Source: Chitinophaga dinghuensis
GTDB taxonomy: Bacteria > Bacteroidota > Bacteroidia > Chitinophagales > Chitinophagaceae
Reading direction: 5' to 3'
DNA: 64,000 bases
Assembly: GCF_003259435.1 (NCBI RefSeq)
Contig: NZ_QLMA01000002.1
Location: 372,001-436,000, forward strand
Of the stretch, positions 34,837 through 43,846 are shown one piece after another; the first letter of the stretch is position 1; the number at the start of each line of letters is the position of its first letter. The translations under genes were made by a program, and so were the position numbers. The notes under the pieces were generated by a model, which was given only the letters and a program-made list of their open reading frames with translations, was not told the DNA's origin and ran no database searches.

Positions 34837-36252
34837 ATGAACATCTGGAAACCGCTTTTCCTGGTGGCTTTGGCCACAGGAAGCTGTTCTGTAGTTGTGA
34901 CGGCCCAAACCCAGACCCTCCGCCTACAGGATGCCCTGAAAACAGGGTTGAATAATTATCAGTCGCTTAAAGCTAAAGAGAACTACGCCCGTGCCGCAGT
35001 GGAAAATGTGCATACTGTGAAGCGTGAATTCCTCCCGGACCTGAATCTCTCTGCTCAAAACAGCTATGGTACTGTAAATGGCCAAAATGGCCCTATGTGG
35101 GGATATAAAGGATGGACCACCGGCGCTTCCGGCCCGGTTCTCCCCAGTCAAAACTGGAATGCCGCCTTCGGTGGATTATACCTCGCCAACATCTCCTGGG
35201 ATGTAGTCACATTCGGTAGAAGAGTAGCCAAAGTGGAAATGGCGAAACAACAACTGGATAATAGCAATGCTGATCTTGAACAGGAAAAATTCGAACAACA
35301 AGTCAGGATTGCTGGCGCATATCTCAACTTACTGGCAGCACAAAGGCTCCGTAAGTCGATGGAATCCAATCTGCAACGCGCACAGGAACTACAACGAATG
35401 ATTGTTTCCCGCGCTTTGAATGGACTGAATGCCGGTGTAGACAGTTCCATCGCTAATGCAGAAGTATCCAAAGCGAAATTGTCGCTGATTGATGCAGATG
35501 CCTACATGCTGCAACAGAGCAACAAACTGGCGGAAATGATGGATGTGACTCCGCAGGACTTCCAGTTGGATACCACGTTCATTTCCAAGATTCCGAATGA
35601 AATGTTGCAGCCACAGGAGACGCATGATTCCATCAACATCATGCAGCAACCATTGCTGAAATACTACTCCACCCGCATCCACCTGAGTGAAGCGAATCAA
35701 CAGTTTATTGCAAAGAATGTGATGCCCCGACTTTCCCTAATGGGCGTTATGCAAACACGCGGGTCAGGATTTAATGCTGACTACAGTGCGGCGAATCTGA
35801 ATAGCTACAGCAGTGGTTACTGGGATGGCGTCTCTCCAAACCGCAGCAATTATCTGTTGGGCCTTAACCTCTCCTGGACGGTAACAGATCTCTGGCGCAC
35901 CCATTCGCAGGCGGCTCGTCAGCATTATACAACTGAAGCGCTGAAGAATGAATATACACAGCAACATCATCGGCTGCGTCAACAACTGGTGCTGTCAGAA
36001 TCACAATTGCTGAATGCTTTTAAGAAGTATAAAGAAGCGCCTGTAGGACTGAAAGCCGCGGCAGATGCGTTCTTGCAAAAGAGCACGCTGTATGAAAATG
36101 GGCTGAGTGATATCGCAGACCTCTCACAGGCACTGTATAATATTAATCGTGCTGAAACAGACCGCGATATCGCCTACAATGGCGTATGGCAGGCATTGCT
36201 GTATAAAGCTGCTACAATTGGGGATCTCCAGGTTTTCCTGAGTCAGCTCTAA
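34837..36252 (+). CDS. TolC family outer-membrane efflux protein
   Basis: 471 residues with signal peptide MNIWKPLFLVALATGSCSVV then VTAQ. The mature protein begins LRLQDALKTGLNNYQSLKAK and has the two long-helix repeats of TolC: an FGRRVAKVEMAKQQLDNSNA coiled region and, in the second half, YTTEALKNEYTQQHHRLRQQ and ENGLSDIADLSQALYNINRA. It is first of the three-gene operon; this order (outer-membrane channel, pump, adaptor) differs from the common adaptor-pump-channel order. Confidence 0.92.
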   Translation: MNIWKPLFLVALATGSCSVVVTAQTQTLRLQDALKTGLNNYQSLKAKENYARAAVENVHTVKREFLPDLNLSAQNSYGTVNGQNGPMWGYKGWTTGASGPVLPSQNWNAAFGGLYLANISWDVVTFGRRVAKVEMAKQQLDNSNADLEQEKFEQQVRIAGAYLNLLAAQRLRKSMESNLQRAQELQRMIVSRALNGLNAGVDSSIANAEVSKAKLSLIDADAYMLQQSNKLAEMMDVTPQDFQLDTTFISKIPNEMLQPQETHDSINIMQQPLLKYYSTRIHLSEANQQFIAKNVMPRLSLMGVMQTRGSGFNADYSAANLNSYSSGYWDGVSPNRSNYLLGLNLSWTVTDLWRTHSQAARQHYTTEALKNEYTQQHHRLRQQLVLSESQLLNAFKKYKEAPVGLKAAADAFLQKSTLYENGLSDIADLSQALYNINRAETDRDIAYNGVWQALLYKAATIGDLQVFLSQL

Positions 36253-36285
36253 TCGCAGGATGGTTTAATCATAACAAGTAATCCA

Positions 36286-39200
36286 ATGAATTTAATCAGA
36301 ACGGCCCTGCGCAAACCAATTGCTATCATGGTGGTAGTGGCAGGCCTGTTGTTCTTCGGTATAAGCGCAGTGAGGACGATCAAAATTGATATCTTCCCTG
36401 ACCTGAATCTCCCGGCTATCTATGTTTCCCAACCATATGGTGGTATGTCGCCGCAGCAAATGGAAGGATTCATTGCCACCAACTACTCCAACCTGTTTCT
36501 GTATGTTACAGGGGTAAAAGATATTGAAGCCAAAAATATCCAGGGCCTCACCATGATTAAGATCTCTTTCTACGAAGGAACTAACATGGCACAGGCAGCA
36601 GCAGAGGTAACGGCAATGGCTAATCGTGCATTCTCCGCAATGCCCTCTGGTACTCAACCTCCGTTTATTATACGCTTCGATGCTTCCACGTTGCCAATCG
36701 GACAGCTGGCACTCAGTAGTCCTACCCGTGGCAATAACGAACTACAGGATCTGGCAATGACAGTTGTACGTCCTTCTTTCAGTCGCATCGCCGGATTAAC
36801 GGCGCCTGCGCCTTTCGGAGGAAACTCTCGTACAATCGTTATTCACGTAGATCCGGCGTTGATGCGTAGTCATAATCTGACGCCCGATCAGATTGTGGCT
36901 GCTGTAAAAGATAATAACCAGATTTCTCCTGCCGGTAACGTGCGTATCGGCGATATTACCTATCTCACGCCGGCCAATACAGTAATTCGGACAGTAAAAG
37001 AGTTTGAAAATATTCCCCTGGTGGCTGGCAGCGGTCCTACCATCTTTGTAAGAGATGTGGCCAAAGTAGAAGATGCCGCCGATATCACCTCCAGTTATGC
37101 CGTAATTAATGGTAAACGCTCGGTGTATCTGCCTGTCATCAAAACTGCGGATGCCAGTACATGGACAGTGGTGAATAACCTGAAGAAAGCCTTGCCTGGC
37201 ATACAAAAGCTGCTACCGGAAGATGTGAAGGTATCTTTCGTATTTGACCAAAGTGTATACGTGGTAAATGCGGTGAAAAGTCTGATCAGCGAGGGCGTCA
37301 TCGGCGCAATACTGACGGCACTCATGGTACTGTTGTTCCTGGGAGATCGCAGAAGCGCTTACATCGTTATCATTACCATTCCGGTTTCTGTGATAACAGG
37401 CGTTATGTTCCTCAAGCTGGCCGGCCAAACCATCAATATCATGACCCTTTCCGGATTGGCGTTAGCGATTGGTATTTTGGTTGACGAGTCTACTGTTACC
37501 ATTGAAAATATTCACCAGCATCTGGAGATGGGTAAAACCAAGGCACAGGCCATCTGGCATGCTTGTCAGGAAATTGCGTTTCCTAAATTGCTGATATTAC
37601 TGTGTATCCTGGCAGTGTTTGTACCCTCCTTTACCATGACCGGCGTACCAAGAGCAATGTTTCTGCCGTTGTCGCTGGCCATCGGATTTTCTATGATTGC
37701 TTCTTACCTCTTATCGCAGACAATGGTGCCGGTATTGGCAAACTGGATGCTGAAGGCAGAGAAATTCCAGCATCATGGCGGACATCATCATGTATACAGC
37801 AACGAAACGCATAAATCTGCCGGTTATATAGAAACTGAACTGGCCGATGAAAAACAACACCCACAAACGCTTTCCAGGTTTGATAAGTTCAAACTGCGTT
37901 TTATGGGATTGCTGGAAACGTTGATGAAACGTCGGAAGCTGGTCATTGCTACTTACTTCCTTGGAATAATAGGAATAGTGGTGCTTTGTATGAGTATTAT
38001 AGGTCGTGACATATTACCTAAACTGAATAACGGACAATTTCAATTAAGGCTCAAAGAGCCTACCGGTACCCGCCTCGAAAGAACGGAAACCATGCTTCTC
38101 AAATCAACGGACATCCTGAAAGATATAGTGGGAGCGAAGAACATCGATATCACTTCCTCTTTCATTGGTATGCATCCGTCTTCCTATTCAACTAACCCGA
38201 TTTACCTGTTTATGGCCGGCCCTAATGAAGCCGTATTACAGGTAAATCTGAAGGAAGATTTCAAGATCAACCTGGATCAGTTGAAGGAAAAACTACGTAA
38301 ACGTATACACGCAGAAATGCCGGAAGTTACCATGACATTCGAACCAATAGACCTGACGGATAAAGTGATGAGTCAGGGCGCCAGTACGCCGATAGAAGTG
38401 GCGGTCATGGGTAAGAATCTGAAGGATAGCAGGCCGTTCGCGGAGAAAATACTGGCAGAGATGAAGAAGATCCCATATCTGCGGGATGTGCATCTGAATC
38501 AGGCCCTGGATTATCCTGCTATTCGTATTAATATAGACAGAGAAAGGGCGGCACAACTGGGCGTATCTGTAGGGGAGATATCAAGGTCGCTGACAGCAGC
38601 TACTTCTTCCAGCCGCTTTACAGAGAAAAACGTATGGTTGGATGAAAAGAATGCCACGTCCTATTTTGTGCAGGTGGCGGTGCCGGAGAATGAGATGGCT
38701 GCCATCAGCGATCTGGAGGCTATTCCATTGAGTAAGGACAGGGCGCGGCCTTCTCTGGGAGATGTGGCCAGCCTTGTGCCGGATACCGTGATTGGTCAGT
38801 ATGACAGGGTTGGAGCCGTGCGTATATTATCTATCGGTGCGAATATTAATAAACAGGATTTAGGAAGTGCAGCAAGGGCAGTGGAAGACGCGATTCACCG
38901 CGTAGGAGAGCCTCCGCGAGGCATAACTGTGGAGAAACGCGGATTGATGAATCTCCTCAATGATACTTTGGATAGTTTGCAGTCTGGGTTACTGGTAGCC
39001 ATCATCGTGATACTTTTGTTGCTGGCGGCTAATTTCCAATCATTCCGGGTGGCATTTGTTTCGCTGGCTACAGTGCCAGCCGTATTGGCGGGTTCATTAA
39101 TCATGCTGCTGATAACCGGTTCCACCTTGAATCTGCAATCGTACATGGGAATAATTATGTCTGTCGGCGTATCCGTGTCTAACGCTATTCTACTAATTAC

Positions 39201-39531
39201 TAACGCGGAAAAATTGCGTCTGGAGAATGGCGATGCCCGAAGATCAGCGCTGGAGGGTACTTCCATCAGGCTACGGCCGATTCTAATGACCAGTATAGCG
39301 ATGGCAGTGGGTATGATTCCGATGGCTTCAGGCCTAGGTGAGGCCGGCGACCAGACCGCTCCGCTGGGAAGGGCAGTAATTGGCGGGTTGATTGCCAGTA
39401 CCATAGCCTCTTTATTAATACTGCCGCTGGTATTCTCCTGGGCACAACAGAAAACGTCTATCAAATCTGTTTCCCTGGATCCGGAAGATGAAAACAGCCA
39501 GCATTATGTACCTGGACCCAAATACGTATAA
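36286..39531 (+). CDS. RND efflux pump permease
   Basis: 1081 residues of the AcrB-like RND superfamily. It starts MNLIRTALRKPIAIMVVVAG with the first membrane helix, then IDIFPDLNLPAIYVSQPYGG, porter-domain repeats, and helix 4 motif LALAIGILVDESTVTIENIH near residue 400. That motif normally has two adjacent Asp for proton relay; here the second is Glu. A loop of His/Gly residues (KFQHHGGHHHVYSNETH, about 503-519) follows the first membrane half, and the second half ends SMAVGMIPMASGLGEAGDQT. The substrate is unknown. Confidence 0.93.
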   Translation: MNLIRTALRKPIAIMVVVAGLLFFGISAVRTIKIDIFPDLNLPAIYVSQPYGGMSPQQMEGFIATNYSNLFLYVTGVKDIEAKNIQGLTMIKISFYEGTNMAQAAAEVTAMANRAFSAMPSGTQPPFIIRFDASTLPIGQLALSSPTRGNNELQDLAMTVVRPSFSRIAGLTAPAPFGGNSRTIVIHVDPALMRSHNLTPDQIVAAVKDNNQISPAGNVRIGDITYLTPANTVIRTVKEFENIPLVAGSGPTIFVRDVAKVEDAADITSSYAVINGKRSVYLPVIKTADASTWTVVNNLKKALPGIQKLLPEDVKVSFVFDQSVYVVNAVKSLISEGVIGAILTALMVLLFLGDRRSAYIVIITIPVSVITGVMFLKLAGQTINIMTLSGLALAIGILVDESTVTIENIHQHLEMGKTKAQAIWHACQEIAFPKLLILLCILAVFVPSFTMTGVPRAMFLPLSLAIGFSMIASYLLSQTMVPVLANWMLKAEKFQHHGGHHHVYSNETHKSAGYIETELADEKQHPQTLSRFDKFKLRFMGLLETLMKRRKLVIATYFLGIIGIVVLCMSIIGRDILPKLNNGQFQLRLKEPTGTRLERTETMLLKSTDILKDIVGAKNIDITSSFIGMHPSSYSTNPIYLFMAGPNEAVLQVNLKEDFKINLDQLKEKLRKRIHAEMPEVTMTFEPIDLTDKVMSQGASTPIEVAVMGKNLKDSRPFAEKILAEMKKIPYLRDVHLNQALDYPAIRINIDRERAAQLGVSVGEISRSLTAATSSSRFTEKNVWLDEKNATSYFVQVAVPENEMAAISDLEAIPLSKDRARPSLGDVASLVPDTVIGQYDRVGAVRILSIGANINKQDLGSAARAVEDAIHRVGEPPRGITVEKRGLMNLLNDTLDSLQSGLLVAIIVILLLLAANFQSFRVAFVSLATVPAVLAGSLIMLLITGSTLNLQSYMGIIMSVGVSVSNAILLITNAEKLRLENGDARRSALEGTSIRLRPILMTSIAMAVGMIPMASGLGEAGDQTAPLGRAVIGGLIASTIASLLILPLVFSWAQQKTSIKSVSLDPEDENSQHYVPGPKYV

Positions 39532-39558
39532 CCATCACGCATAAACGACCATAACATC

Positions 39559-40683
39559 ATGACTATAAAAAATATCAGACCTTCATACGCTACACTTGCC
39601 ACAGTTGCATTATTGCCGCTGGGGTTACTCTGGGCCAGCTGTCATAGCATCAAAGCAGAGGATAATGAAGAGGCAGCGCATAATAATGTAGTACAGGTAA
39701 AAGTGCTGCAATTGCAGAAAAGCCAACTGGAAGCGCAGTTGAAACTTCCAGGAGAAGTAAAGCCGTACCAGTTTGCAGATCTCTATGCCAAAGTAAATAG
39801 CTATGTGAAAGTAGTAAATGTGGATATGGGCAGCCAGGTCAGTGCCGGACAGGTATTGGCTACTCTGGATGCGCCTGAAATGAATACGCAATTGCTGGAA
39901 GCGCAGTCCAGACTACATACCAAGGAGGCGATGTTTCGTGCCAGTAAGGCCACTTACAACCGCTTGTTGAAAACCAGTCGCGTACCCGGAACCATTTCCC
40001 CCAATGACCTGGATATGGCTTTCGAGAAAATGAGTGCCGACAGCGCGGAGCTGTTGTCTGCCAGATCTTCCTTCCAGGAAGTGCAACAAATGCTGGGCTA
40101 CCTGGTAATACGTGCACCTTTCAGCGGTATTATCAGTCAGCGTAATATTCACCCGGGAACTTATGTAGGACCTGCGGGGAAAGGGTCAGATAAACCGTTG
40201 TTCCGATTGGAAGAACAGAAAAAACTACGTTTAGCCGTGGCCGTTCCTGAAATATATACAGACGATATCCGTCATGCATCTTCCGTGAAGTTTACTGTGA
40301 AATCTTTACCTGGAGATACTTTCAACGCGCAGGTAAATCGTATAGCCGGAAGTCTGGATACGCGTTTGCGTTCCGAGCAGCTGGAAATGGACATTAATAA
40401 CAGCGATGGTAAACTGTTGCCGGGCATGTATGCAGAAGTGAATGTGCCGTTACCAGGGAAGAAGGATGTATATGTAGTGCCTAAAGGAGCTATCGTCAGC
40501 AATTCAGAAAAAGTATTCATTATAAAATCTGTGAATAGCAAAGCAGTATGGGTTCCCGTTCAGAGAGGAAACGAATCAAATGGAAAAGTAGAAATATTCG
40601 GTAGTTTATCGGACAATGATATCATTGTTCAGAACGCAACAGATGAGATTAAAGAGGGAACTGTACTGCAATCAGTGAAATAG
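39559..40683 (+). CDS. RND efflux periplasmic adaptor (membrane fusion protein)
   Basis: 374 residues. A hydrophobic start ends in WASC, a probable lipidation site near residue 28. The lipoyl-like half motifs (KLPGEVKPYQFADLYAKVNS, DMGSQVSAGQVLATLDAPEM) flank a helical hairpin (QLLEAQSRLHTKEAMFRASK), then YLVIRAPFSGIISQRNIHPG and a barrel domain with GMYAEVNVPL and the closing NDIIVQNATDEIKEGTVLQ. It connects the pump with the TolC-like channel encoded upstream. Confidence 0.92.
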   Translation: MTIKNIRPSYATLATVALLPLGLLWASCHSIKAEDNEEAAHNNVVQVKVLQLQKSQLEAQLKLPGEVKPYQFADLYAKVNSYVKVVNVDMGSQVSAGQVLATLDAPEMNTQLLEAQSRLHTKEAMFRASKATYNRLLKTSRVPGTISPNDLDMAFEKMSADSAELLSARSSFQEVQQMLGYLVIRAPFSGIISQRNIHPGTYVGPAGKGSDKPLFRLEEQKKLRLAVAVPEIYTDDIRHASSVKFTVKSLPGDTFNAQVNRIAGSLDTRLRSEQLEMDINNSDGKLLPGMYAEVNVPLPGKKDVYVVPKGAIVSNSEKVFIIKSVNSKAVWVPVQRGNESNGKVEIFGSLSDNDIIVQNATDEIKEGTVLQSVK

Positions 40684-40818
40684 ATAGGTGCAAACGGGCA
40701 TTTGAGGAGGATATCCAGCCTGATTAATGACAAGAGTGATGACCTGGAGTTAATCGGCAGAATAGATAACGGATAAGTATAAAGAGCAGCTGAGGGCTGG
40801 TATCTTCACTCATATGTA

Positions 40819-40865
40819 AAAACAGCGATGCCGTCTCTAATCAGTAGAGACGGCATCGCTGTTTT
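40819..40865. terminator. Strong bidirectional terminator between the RND operon and batC
   Basis: A 20-base perfect stem (40819-40838 against 40846-40865, seven-base loop) with A and T runs serves both convergent units. Confidence 0.92.
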
Positions 40866-40881
40866 ATTTTGAAGATGATTG

Positions 40882-41715
40882 TTACCAGTCTTTTTCTACT
40901 GGAACTACCTGTCCTTTCATTTTTTTGTTTTTATCCTGGAGCTCTTTCTCTTTCTGGGAGAGGGCTTGCAGCAGCCTTTCTGCTTCTTGTTTATTCATTT
41001 TGCTGGGCTGCGGCTCAGGCTTTTGTTGCTCCTGATCTTTCTTATCCTTGTTCTGATCTTTTTGATCTTTGTTCTGGTCTTTGTTCTGGTCTTTGTTCTG
41101 CTGATCCTTATTTTGCTTGTCTTTATCCTTATCCTTGTCTTTATCTTTATCCTTGTCTTTGTTGTCCTTGTTATCTTTATTCTTATCCTTGTTTTTATCC
41201 TTGTTGTCTTTATTCTTGTCTTTGTTATTGTCTTTATCTTTTCCGCCTCCGCCGCCTTGTTGTTTTTTCAGCATGGCTTGGGCGTATGCGAGGTTATAGC
41301 GGGCATCTTCGTCTTTAGGATTAAGTTTCAAGGCTTGTTTGTAAGACTTGATACTTTCCTCCCACTTTTTGCCCTCCATAAAAGTGTTTCCGATATTATA
41401 GTCTGCGTCAAATTTGGTATCGGATTTATCCGCTAGTTTGAGACTGTTGGCGTATTGGGTACGGGCTTCGTCATAGCGTTTCTGCTGGTAGAGCGAGTTG
41501 CCGAGGTTATAGTTACCAATGGCTGACTGGGCATTCTGTTCCAGCGCTTTTTTGTAGTTGGCTTCCGCATCAGCGTACTGCTGCTTGTTGTACAGTTCAT
41601 TTCCTTTGCGGATATACTTATTGCCGGAGCTTTCTTTTTGCTGAGCAGAAGCAAAGAGCCCTGTCAGCACAAGTGCCGCGACAATCAAACTATATTTTAT
41701 CAGCTGTATCTTCAT
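40882..41715 (-). CDS. batC: BatC-like TPR protein with a Lys/Asp/Asn-rich linker
   Basis: 277 residues with signal peptide (IQLIKYSLIVAALVLTGLFA). Three TPR units follow: GNELYNKQQYADAEANYKKA, GNYNLGNSLYQQKRYDEART, DYNIGNTFMEGKKWEESIKS and a fourth partial. After about residue 150 a low-complexity linker of KDKNKDN repeats runs some 80 residues, then a short end (MNKQEAERLLQALSQKEKEL). In Bacteroidota the Bat genes affect aerotolerance and stress; the TPR part likely binds partners in the periplasm. The ATG at 41715 is chosen over a TTG at 41727. It lies 14 bases after batB. Confidence 0.85.
   Translation of the reverse strand: MKIQLIKYSLIVAALVLTGLFASAQQKESSGNKYIRKGNELYNKQQYADAEANYKKALEQNAQSAIGNYNLGNSLYQQKRYDEARTQYANSLKLADKSDTKFDADYNIGNTFMEGKKWEESIKSYKQALKLNPKDEDARYNLAYAQAMLKKQQGGGGGKDKDNNKDKNKDNKDKNKDKNKDNKDNKDKDKDKDKDKDKDKQNKDQQNKDQNKDQNKDQKDQNKDKKDQEQQKPEPQPSKMNKQEAERLLQALSQKEKELQDKNKKMKGQVVPVEKDW
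41040..41245 (-). repeat. Low-complexity repeat encoding the KDKN linker of BatC
   Basis: About 200 bases composed almost wholly of short Lys/Asp/Asn/Gln codon repeats (CTTTATC and CTTGTC units on plus). Prone to copy-number change and to assembly error. Confidence 0.75.
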
Positions 41716-41729
41716 GATTCGTTTCAATA

Positions 41730-42755
41730 TTAAGCTACTGATGAAGGAAGTTCGGTGCGTTTGGTACGACGTACTTCCGGGATAAAAAATTCAATCAGCA
41801 GGAGTGCAAGGGCTACTCCCAGGAAATACTGGAAGTAACTGTTATAGTCAGTAAAAATGTTCTCTCCGAATTCTTTCTGTTCCATGCCATCGATCTTTGT
41901 TACGAGAGAGTTCACCACATCATCTGTATTATTGTCCAGGTGTTCGTAGATACCATGTCCTGAGTAGGCGATGCTTTTCAGCTCTGTTTCATTGAGCTTG
42001 GAGATCACTGTATTTCCTTCCCGGTCTTTTTTGTATCCGCCGTTTTCTGGGTCGGGGAGTGGAGAGCCGGTAGGAGAGCCGATTCCGATGGTATTAACCA
42101 CCACGCCATTTTCGAAGGCAGCTTTTGTTTTTGAAGCGGCGGTTTCGTCATGGTCTTCCCCATCGGAGATGAGAATGAGCGCTTTATGTTTGCGTTCCTT
42201 TTTATTGAAAGCATCGTCGGCTGTTTCTATGGCTTGTCCGATGGCGGTTCCCTGTGTAGGAATCATATCGGGGTTTACGGTGCTCAGGTACATTTTGGCG
42301 GCGGAATAGTCGATGGTAAGCGGCATTTGTAGGTAAGCATTACCAGCAAATACTACTAATCCGATACGATCGTTTTCCAGCTTGTCCATTAGTTTGGCAA
42401 TCAGCTGTTTAGCGCGAGTAAGCCTGTCTGGCTGTACATCTGTGGCCAGCATACTTTTGCTCACATCCAGCGCGATGATTACGTCTACGCCTTTACGGGT
42501 GATCTTCTCCATGCGGCTCCCTTTCTGCAGGTTGGCCAGGCCAACTACGCCGAAGAAAAAGGCTAAGAAAATCAGTAAGAATTTGAGAATAAACAGTTTA
42601 CGTGAGTATCCGGTAAATAGTTTTTCGACCAGGGCGGGATCTCCCATACGCTTGATGGACCTGCGTTTCCACCAGGACACAGCAAGGAAAGCCAGTTGTA
42701 GTACCAGCAGCAGTGTCAGGCCCCATAAATACTCAGTATGTTGAAATCGTAACAT
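41730..42755 (-). CDS. batB: BatB-like VWA domain membrane protein
   Basis: 341 residues. Two membrane helices near the N-terminus (LTLLLVLQLAFLAVSWW, ILKFLLIFLAFFFGVVGLAN) precede a von Willebrand A domain with the metal-binding motif IIALDVSKSMLATDVQ (D-x-S-x-S) near residue 95 and the later ILISDGEDHDETA. A C-terminal helix is FQYFLGVALALLLIEFFIP. VWA domains mediate metal-dependent protein contacts. Here only the batB-batC pair is present; the neighbouring upstream gene is a beta-lactamase, so batA and other family members must lie elsewhere or be absent. Confidence 0.87.
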   Translation of the reverse strand: MLRFQHTEYLWGLTLLLVLQLAFLAVSWWKRRSIKRMGDPALVEKLFTGYSRKLFILKFLLIFLAFFFGVVGLANLQKGSRMEKITRKGVDVIIALDVSKSMLATDVQPDRLTRAKQLIAKLMDKLENDRIGLVVFAGNAYLQMPLTIDYSAAKMYLSTVNPDMIPTQGTAIGQAIETADDAFNKKERKHKALILISDGEDHDETAASKTKAAFENGVVVNTIGIGSPTGSPLPDPENGGYKKDREGNTVISKLNETELKSIAYSGHGIYEHLDNNTDDVVNSLVTKIDGMEQKEFGENIFTDYNSYFQYFLGVALALLLIEFFIPEVRRTKRTELPSSVA

Positions 42756-42881
42756 ATGCTATTTTAAGATATTCGTTACCGGTAGTAAACCAGGTAAGAA
42801 CTCAAAAATAATTTTTTTGTAACGTATTGCAAGAGTTGAGGGCAGGGTTTAGGTATTTTTTAACGGAGTTGACTAAAAAAG

Positions 42882-42906
42882 AAAACGCCGCGATAGGCGG
42901 CGTTTT
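42882..42906. terminator. Terminator between the beta-lactamase gene and batB
   Basis: AAAACGCCG pairs with CGGCGTTTT over a seven-base loop, symmetric on both strands; it ends the beta-lactamase transcript. Confidence 0.85.
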
Positions 42907-42939
42907 GCTATAATATTTTTTAGGGAGATGAAAGTCGCC

Positions 42940-43746
42940 TTACATTTCGCCTTTAAAGTAACCTGCGTCGGTCAGTATATTGCGGAGGATATCCATTCTC
43001 GCTTTTATCAGGTCCAGCTTTGGGTCCTCTGTTTCGAAATTGAGGACAAAGAAGGAAGGGTGTCTGTTTTCTTCGATATATCCTACTACCCAGGCAATAT
43101 TTTTCTTACCCACTACGCCCCAGCCGGTTTTGTAGCTCAGTTCATATTTAGGCGTTTTCTCCATCACCATTACATCTCTAACGGATTTCATAGCTGTTTT
43201 GGAGAAAGGCAGCTGATCGAAGTATAGTTTTTTCACAAATCCCAGTTCCTCATCCGGAGAGATCTGGAGGGTATTATCCAGCCAGAAAGTATCTATACGA
43301 CTGATTTTCATATTACCATACTTCACAGAATCCAGCCACATCTGCATCTGATCTTTTCCAATACGGCGGGCCACTTCCTGGTAATATGGAACGGCAGACA
43401 GTTTGAAAGCCTGTTGCATGCTCAGGTCCTGGTTCCATCCCGGAACTTCACGGGTAACGCCATCCCATGGAATGACCATACCGGTATCTTTGATAACGCC
43501 GGTTGTCAGACCCACGAGCGAGTTAAAGATTTTGAAGGTGGAAGCGGGGAGGAAACGTTCTTTTGCGCGGTCGAGGTTATACACCTTGAATACTCCCTGG
43601 CTATTGTTAAACAACATGAAGGTACCTTCTACCTTATATTGGCTAAAATACTTTTCCCAGCCTTTTTCTTCTTTAACGTTATTTGGCGCACAGGCTGTCA
43701 GTGAAATCATGACCACTGCCAGTACCCAGCCGAGTTGTTTCATCAT
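42940..43746 (-). CDS. Class D (OXA-type) beta-lactamase, lipoprotein
   Basis: 268 residues. A lipoprotein signal (MMKQLGWVLAVVMISLTAC, lipidation Cys19) leads into a serine beta-lactamase with all class D motifs: PASTFKIFNSL (catalytic Ser69, Lys72), SAVPYYQEVA (S-x-V, 117-119), YGN (143-145), the Trp155 of FWLDNTLQIS that protects the carbamylated lysine, and KTGWG (206-210). Hydrolysis of penicillins is likely from the motifs; spectrum cannot be told. It has an excellent own promoter (43767-43797) and no mobile element beside it, so it looks chromosomal and resident. A further upstream frame to 43827 runs through the kbl terminator and is not the start. Confidence 0.93.
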   Translation of the reverse strand: MMKQLGWVLAVVMISLTACAPNNVKEEKGWEKYFSQYKVEGTFMLFNNSQGVFKVYNLDRAKERFLPASTFKIFNSLVGLTTGVIKDTGMVIPWDGVTREVPGWNQDLSMQQAFKLSAVPYYQEVARRIGKDQMQMWLDSVKYGNMKISRIDTFWLDNTLQISPDEELGFVKKLYFDQLPFSKTAMKSVRDVMVMEKTPKYELSYKTGWGVVGKKNIAWVVGYIEENRHPSFFVLNFETEDPKLDLIKARMDILRNILTDAGYFKGEM

Positions 43747-43766
43747 GTCTTTGTGATTTGGTGCTG

Positions 43767-43797
43767 CAAAAGTAAGTATAAAGCCGAATGGCACAAA
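43767..43797 (-). promoter_or_regulatory. Promoter of the beta-lactamase gene
   Basis: Minus strand TTTG (43794-43797), 19 bases, TACTTTTG (43767-43774). The 5' leader is about 15 bases. The -33 box falls inside the kbl terminator hairpin. Confidence 0.7.
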
Positions 43798-43824
43798 GTG
43801 TATGCGCACCTTGTGCCATTCGGC
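43783..43824 (-). terminator. Terminator of kbl, overlapping the beta-lactamase promoter
   Basis: GCCGAATGGCACAA (43783-43796) pairs exactly with TTGTGCCATTCGGC (43811-43824). On the minus strand TTTATACTT follows. Confidence 0.85.
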
Positions 43825-43846
43825 CATTATTTATTAAGGAGCTGAA

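Noticed and set aside
43747..43827. 27-residue N-terminal extension of the beta-lactamase
   Set aside because: The extension would be encoded by the kbl terminator hairpin and the beta-lactamase promoter; the lipoprotein signal begins at 43746.
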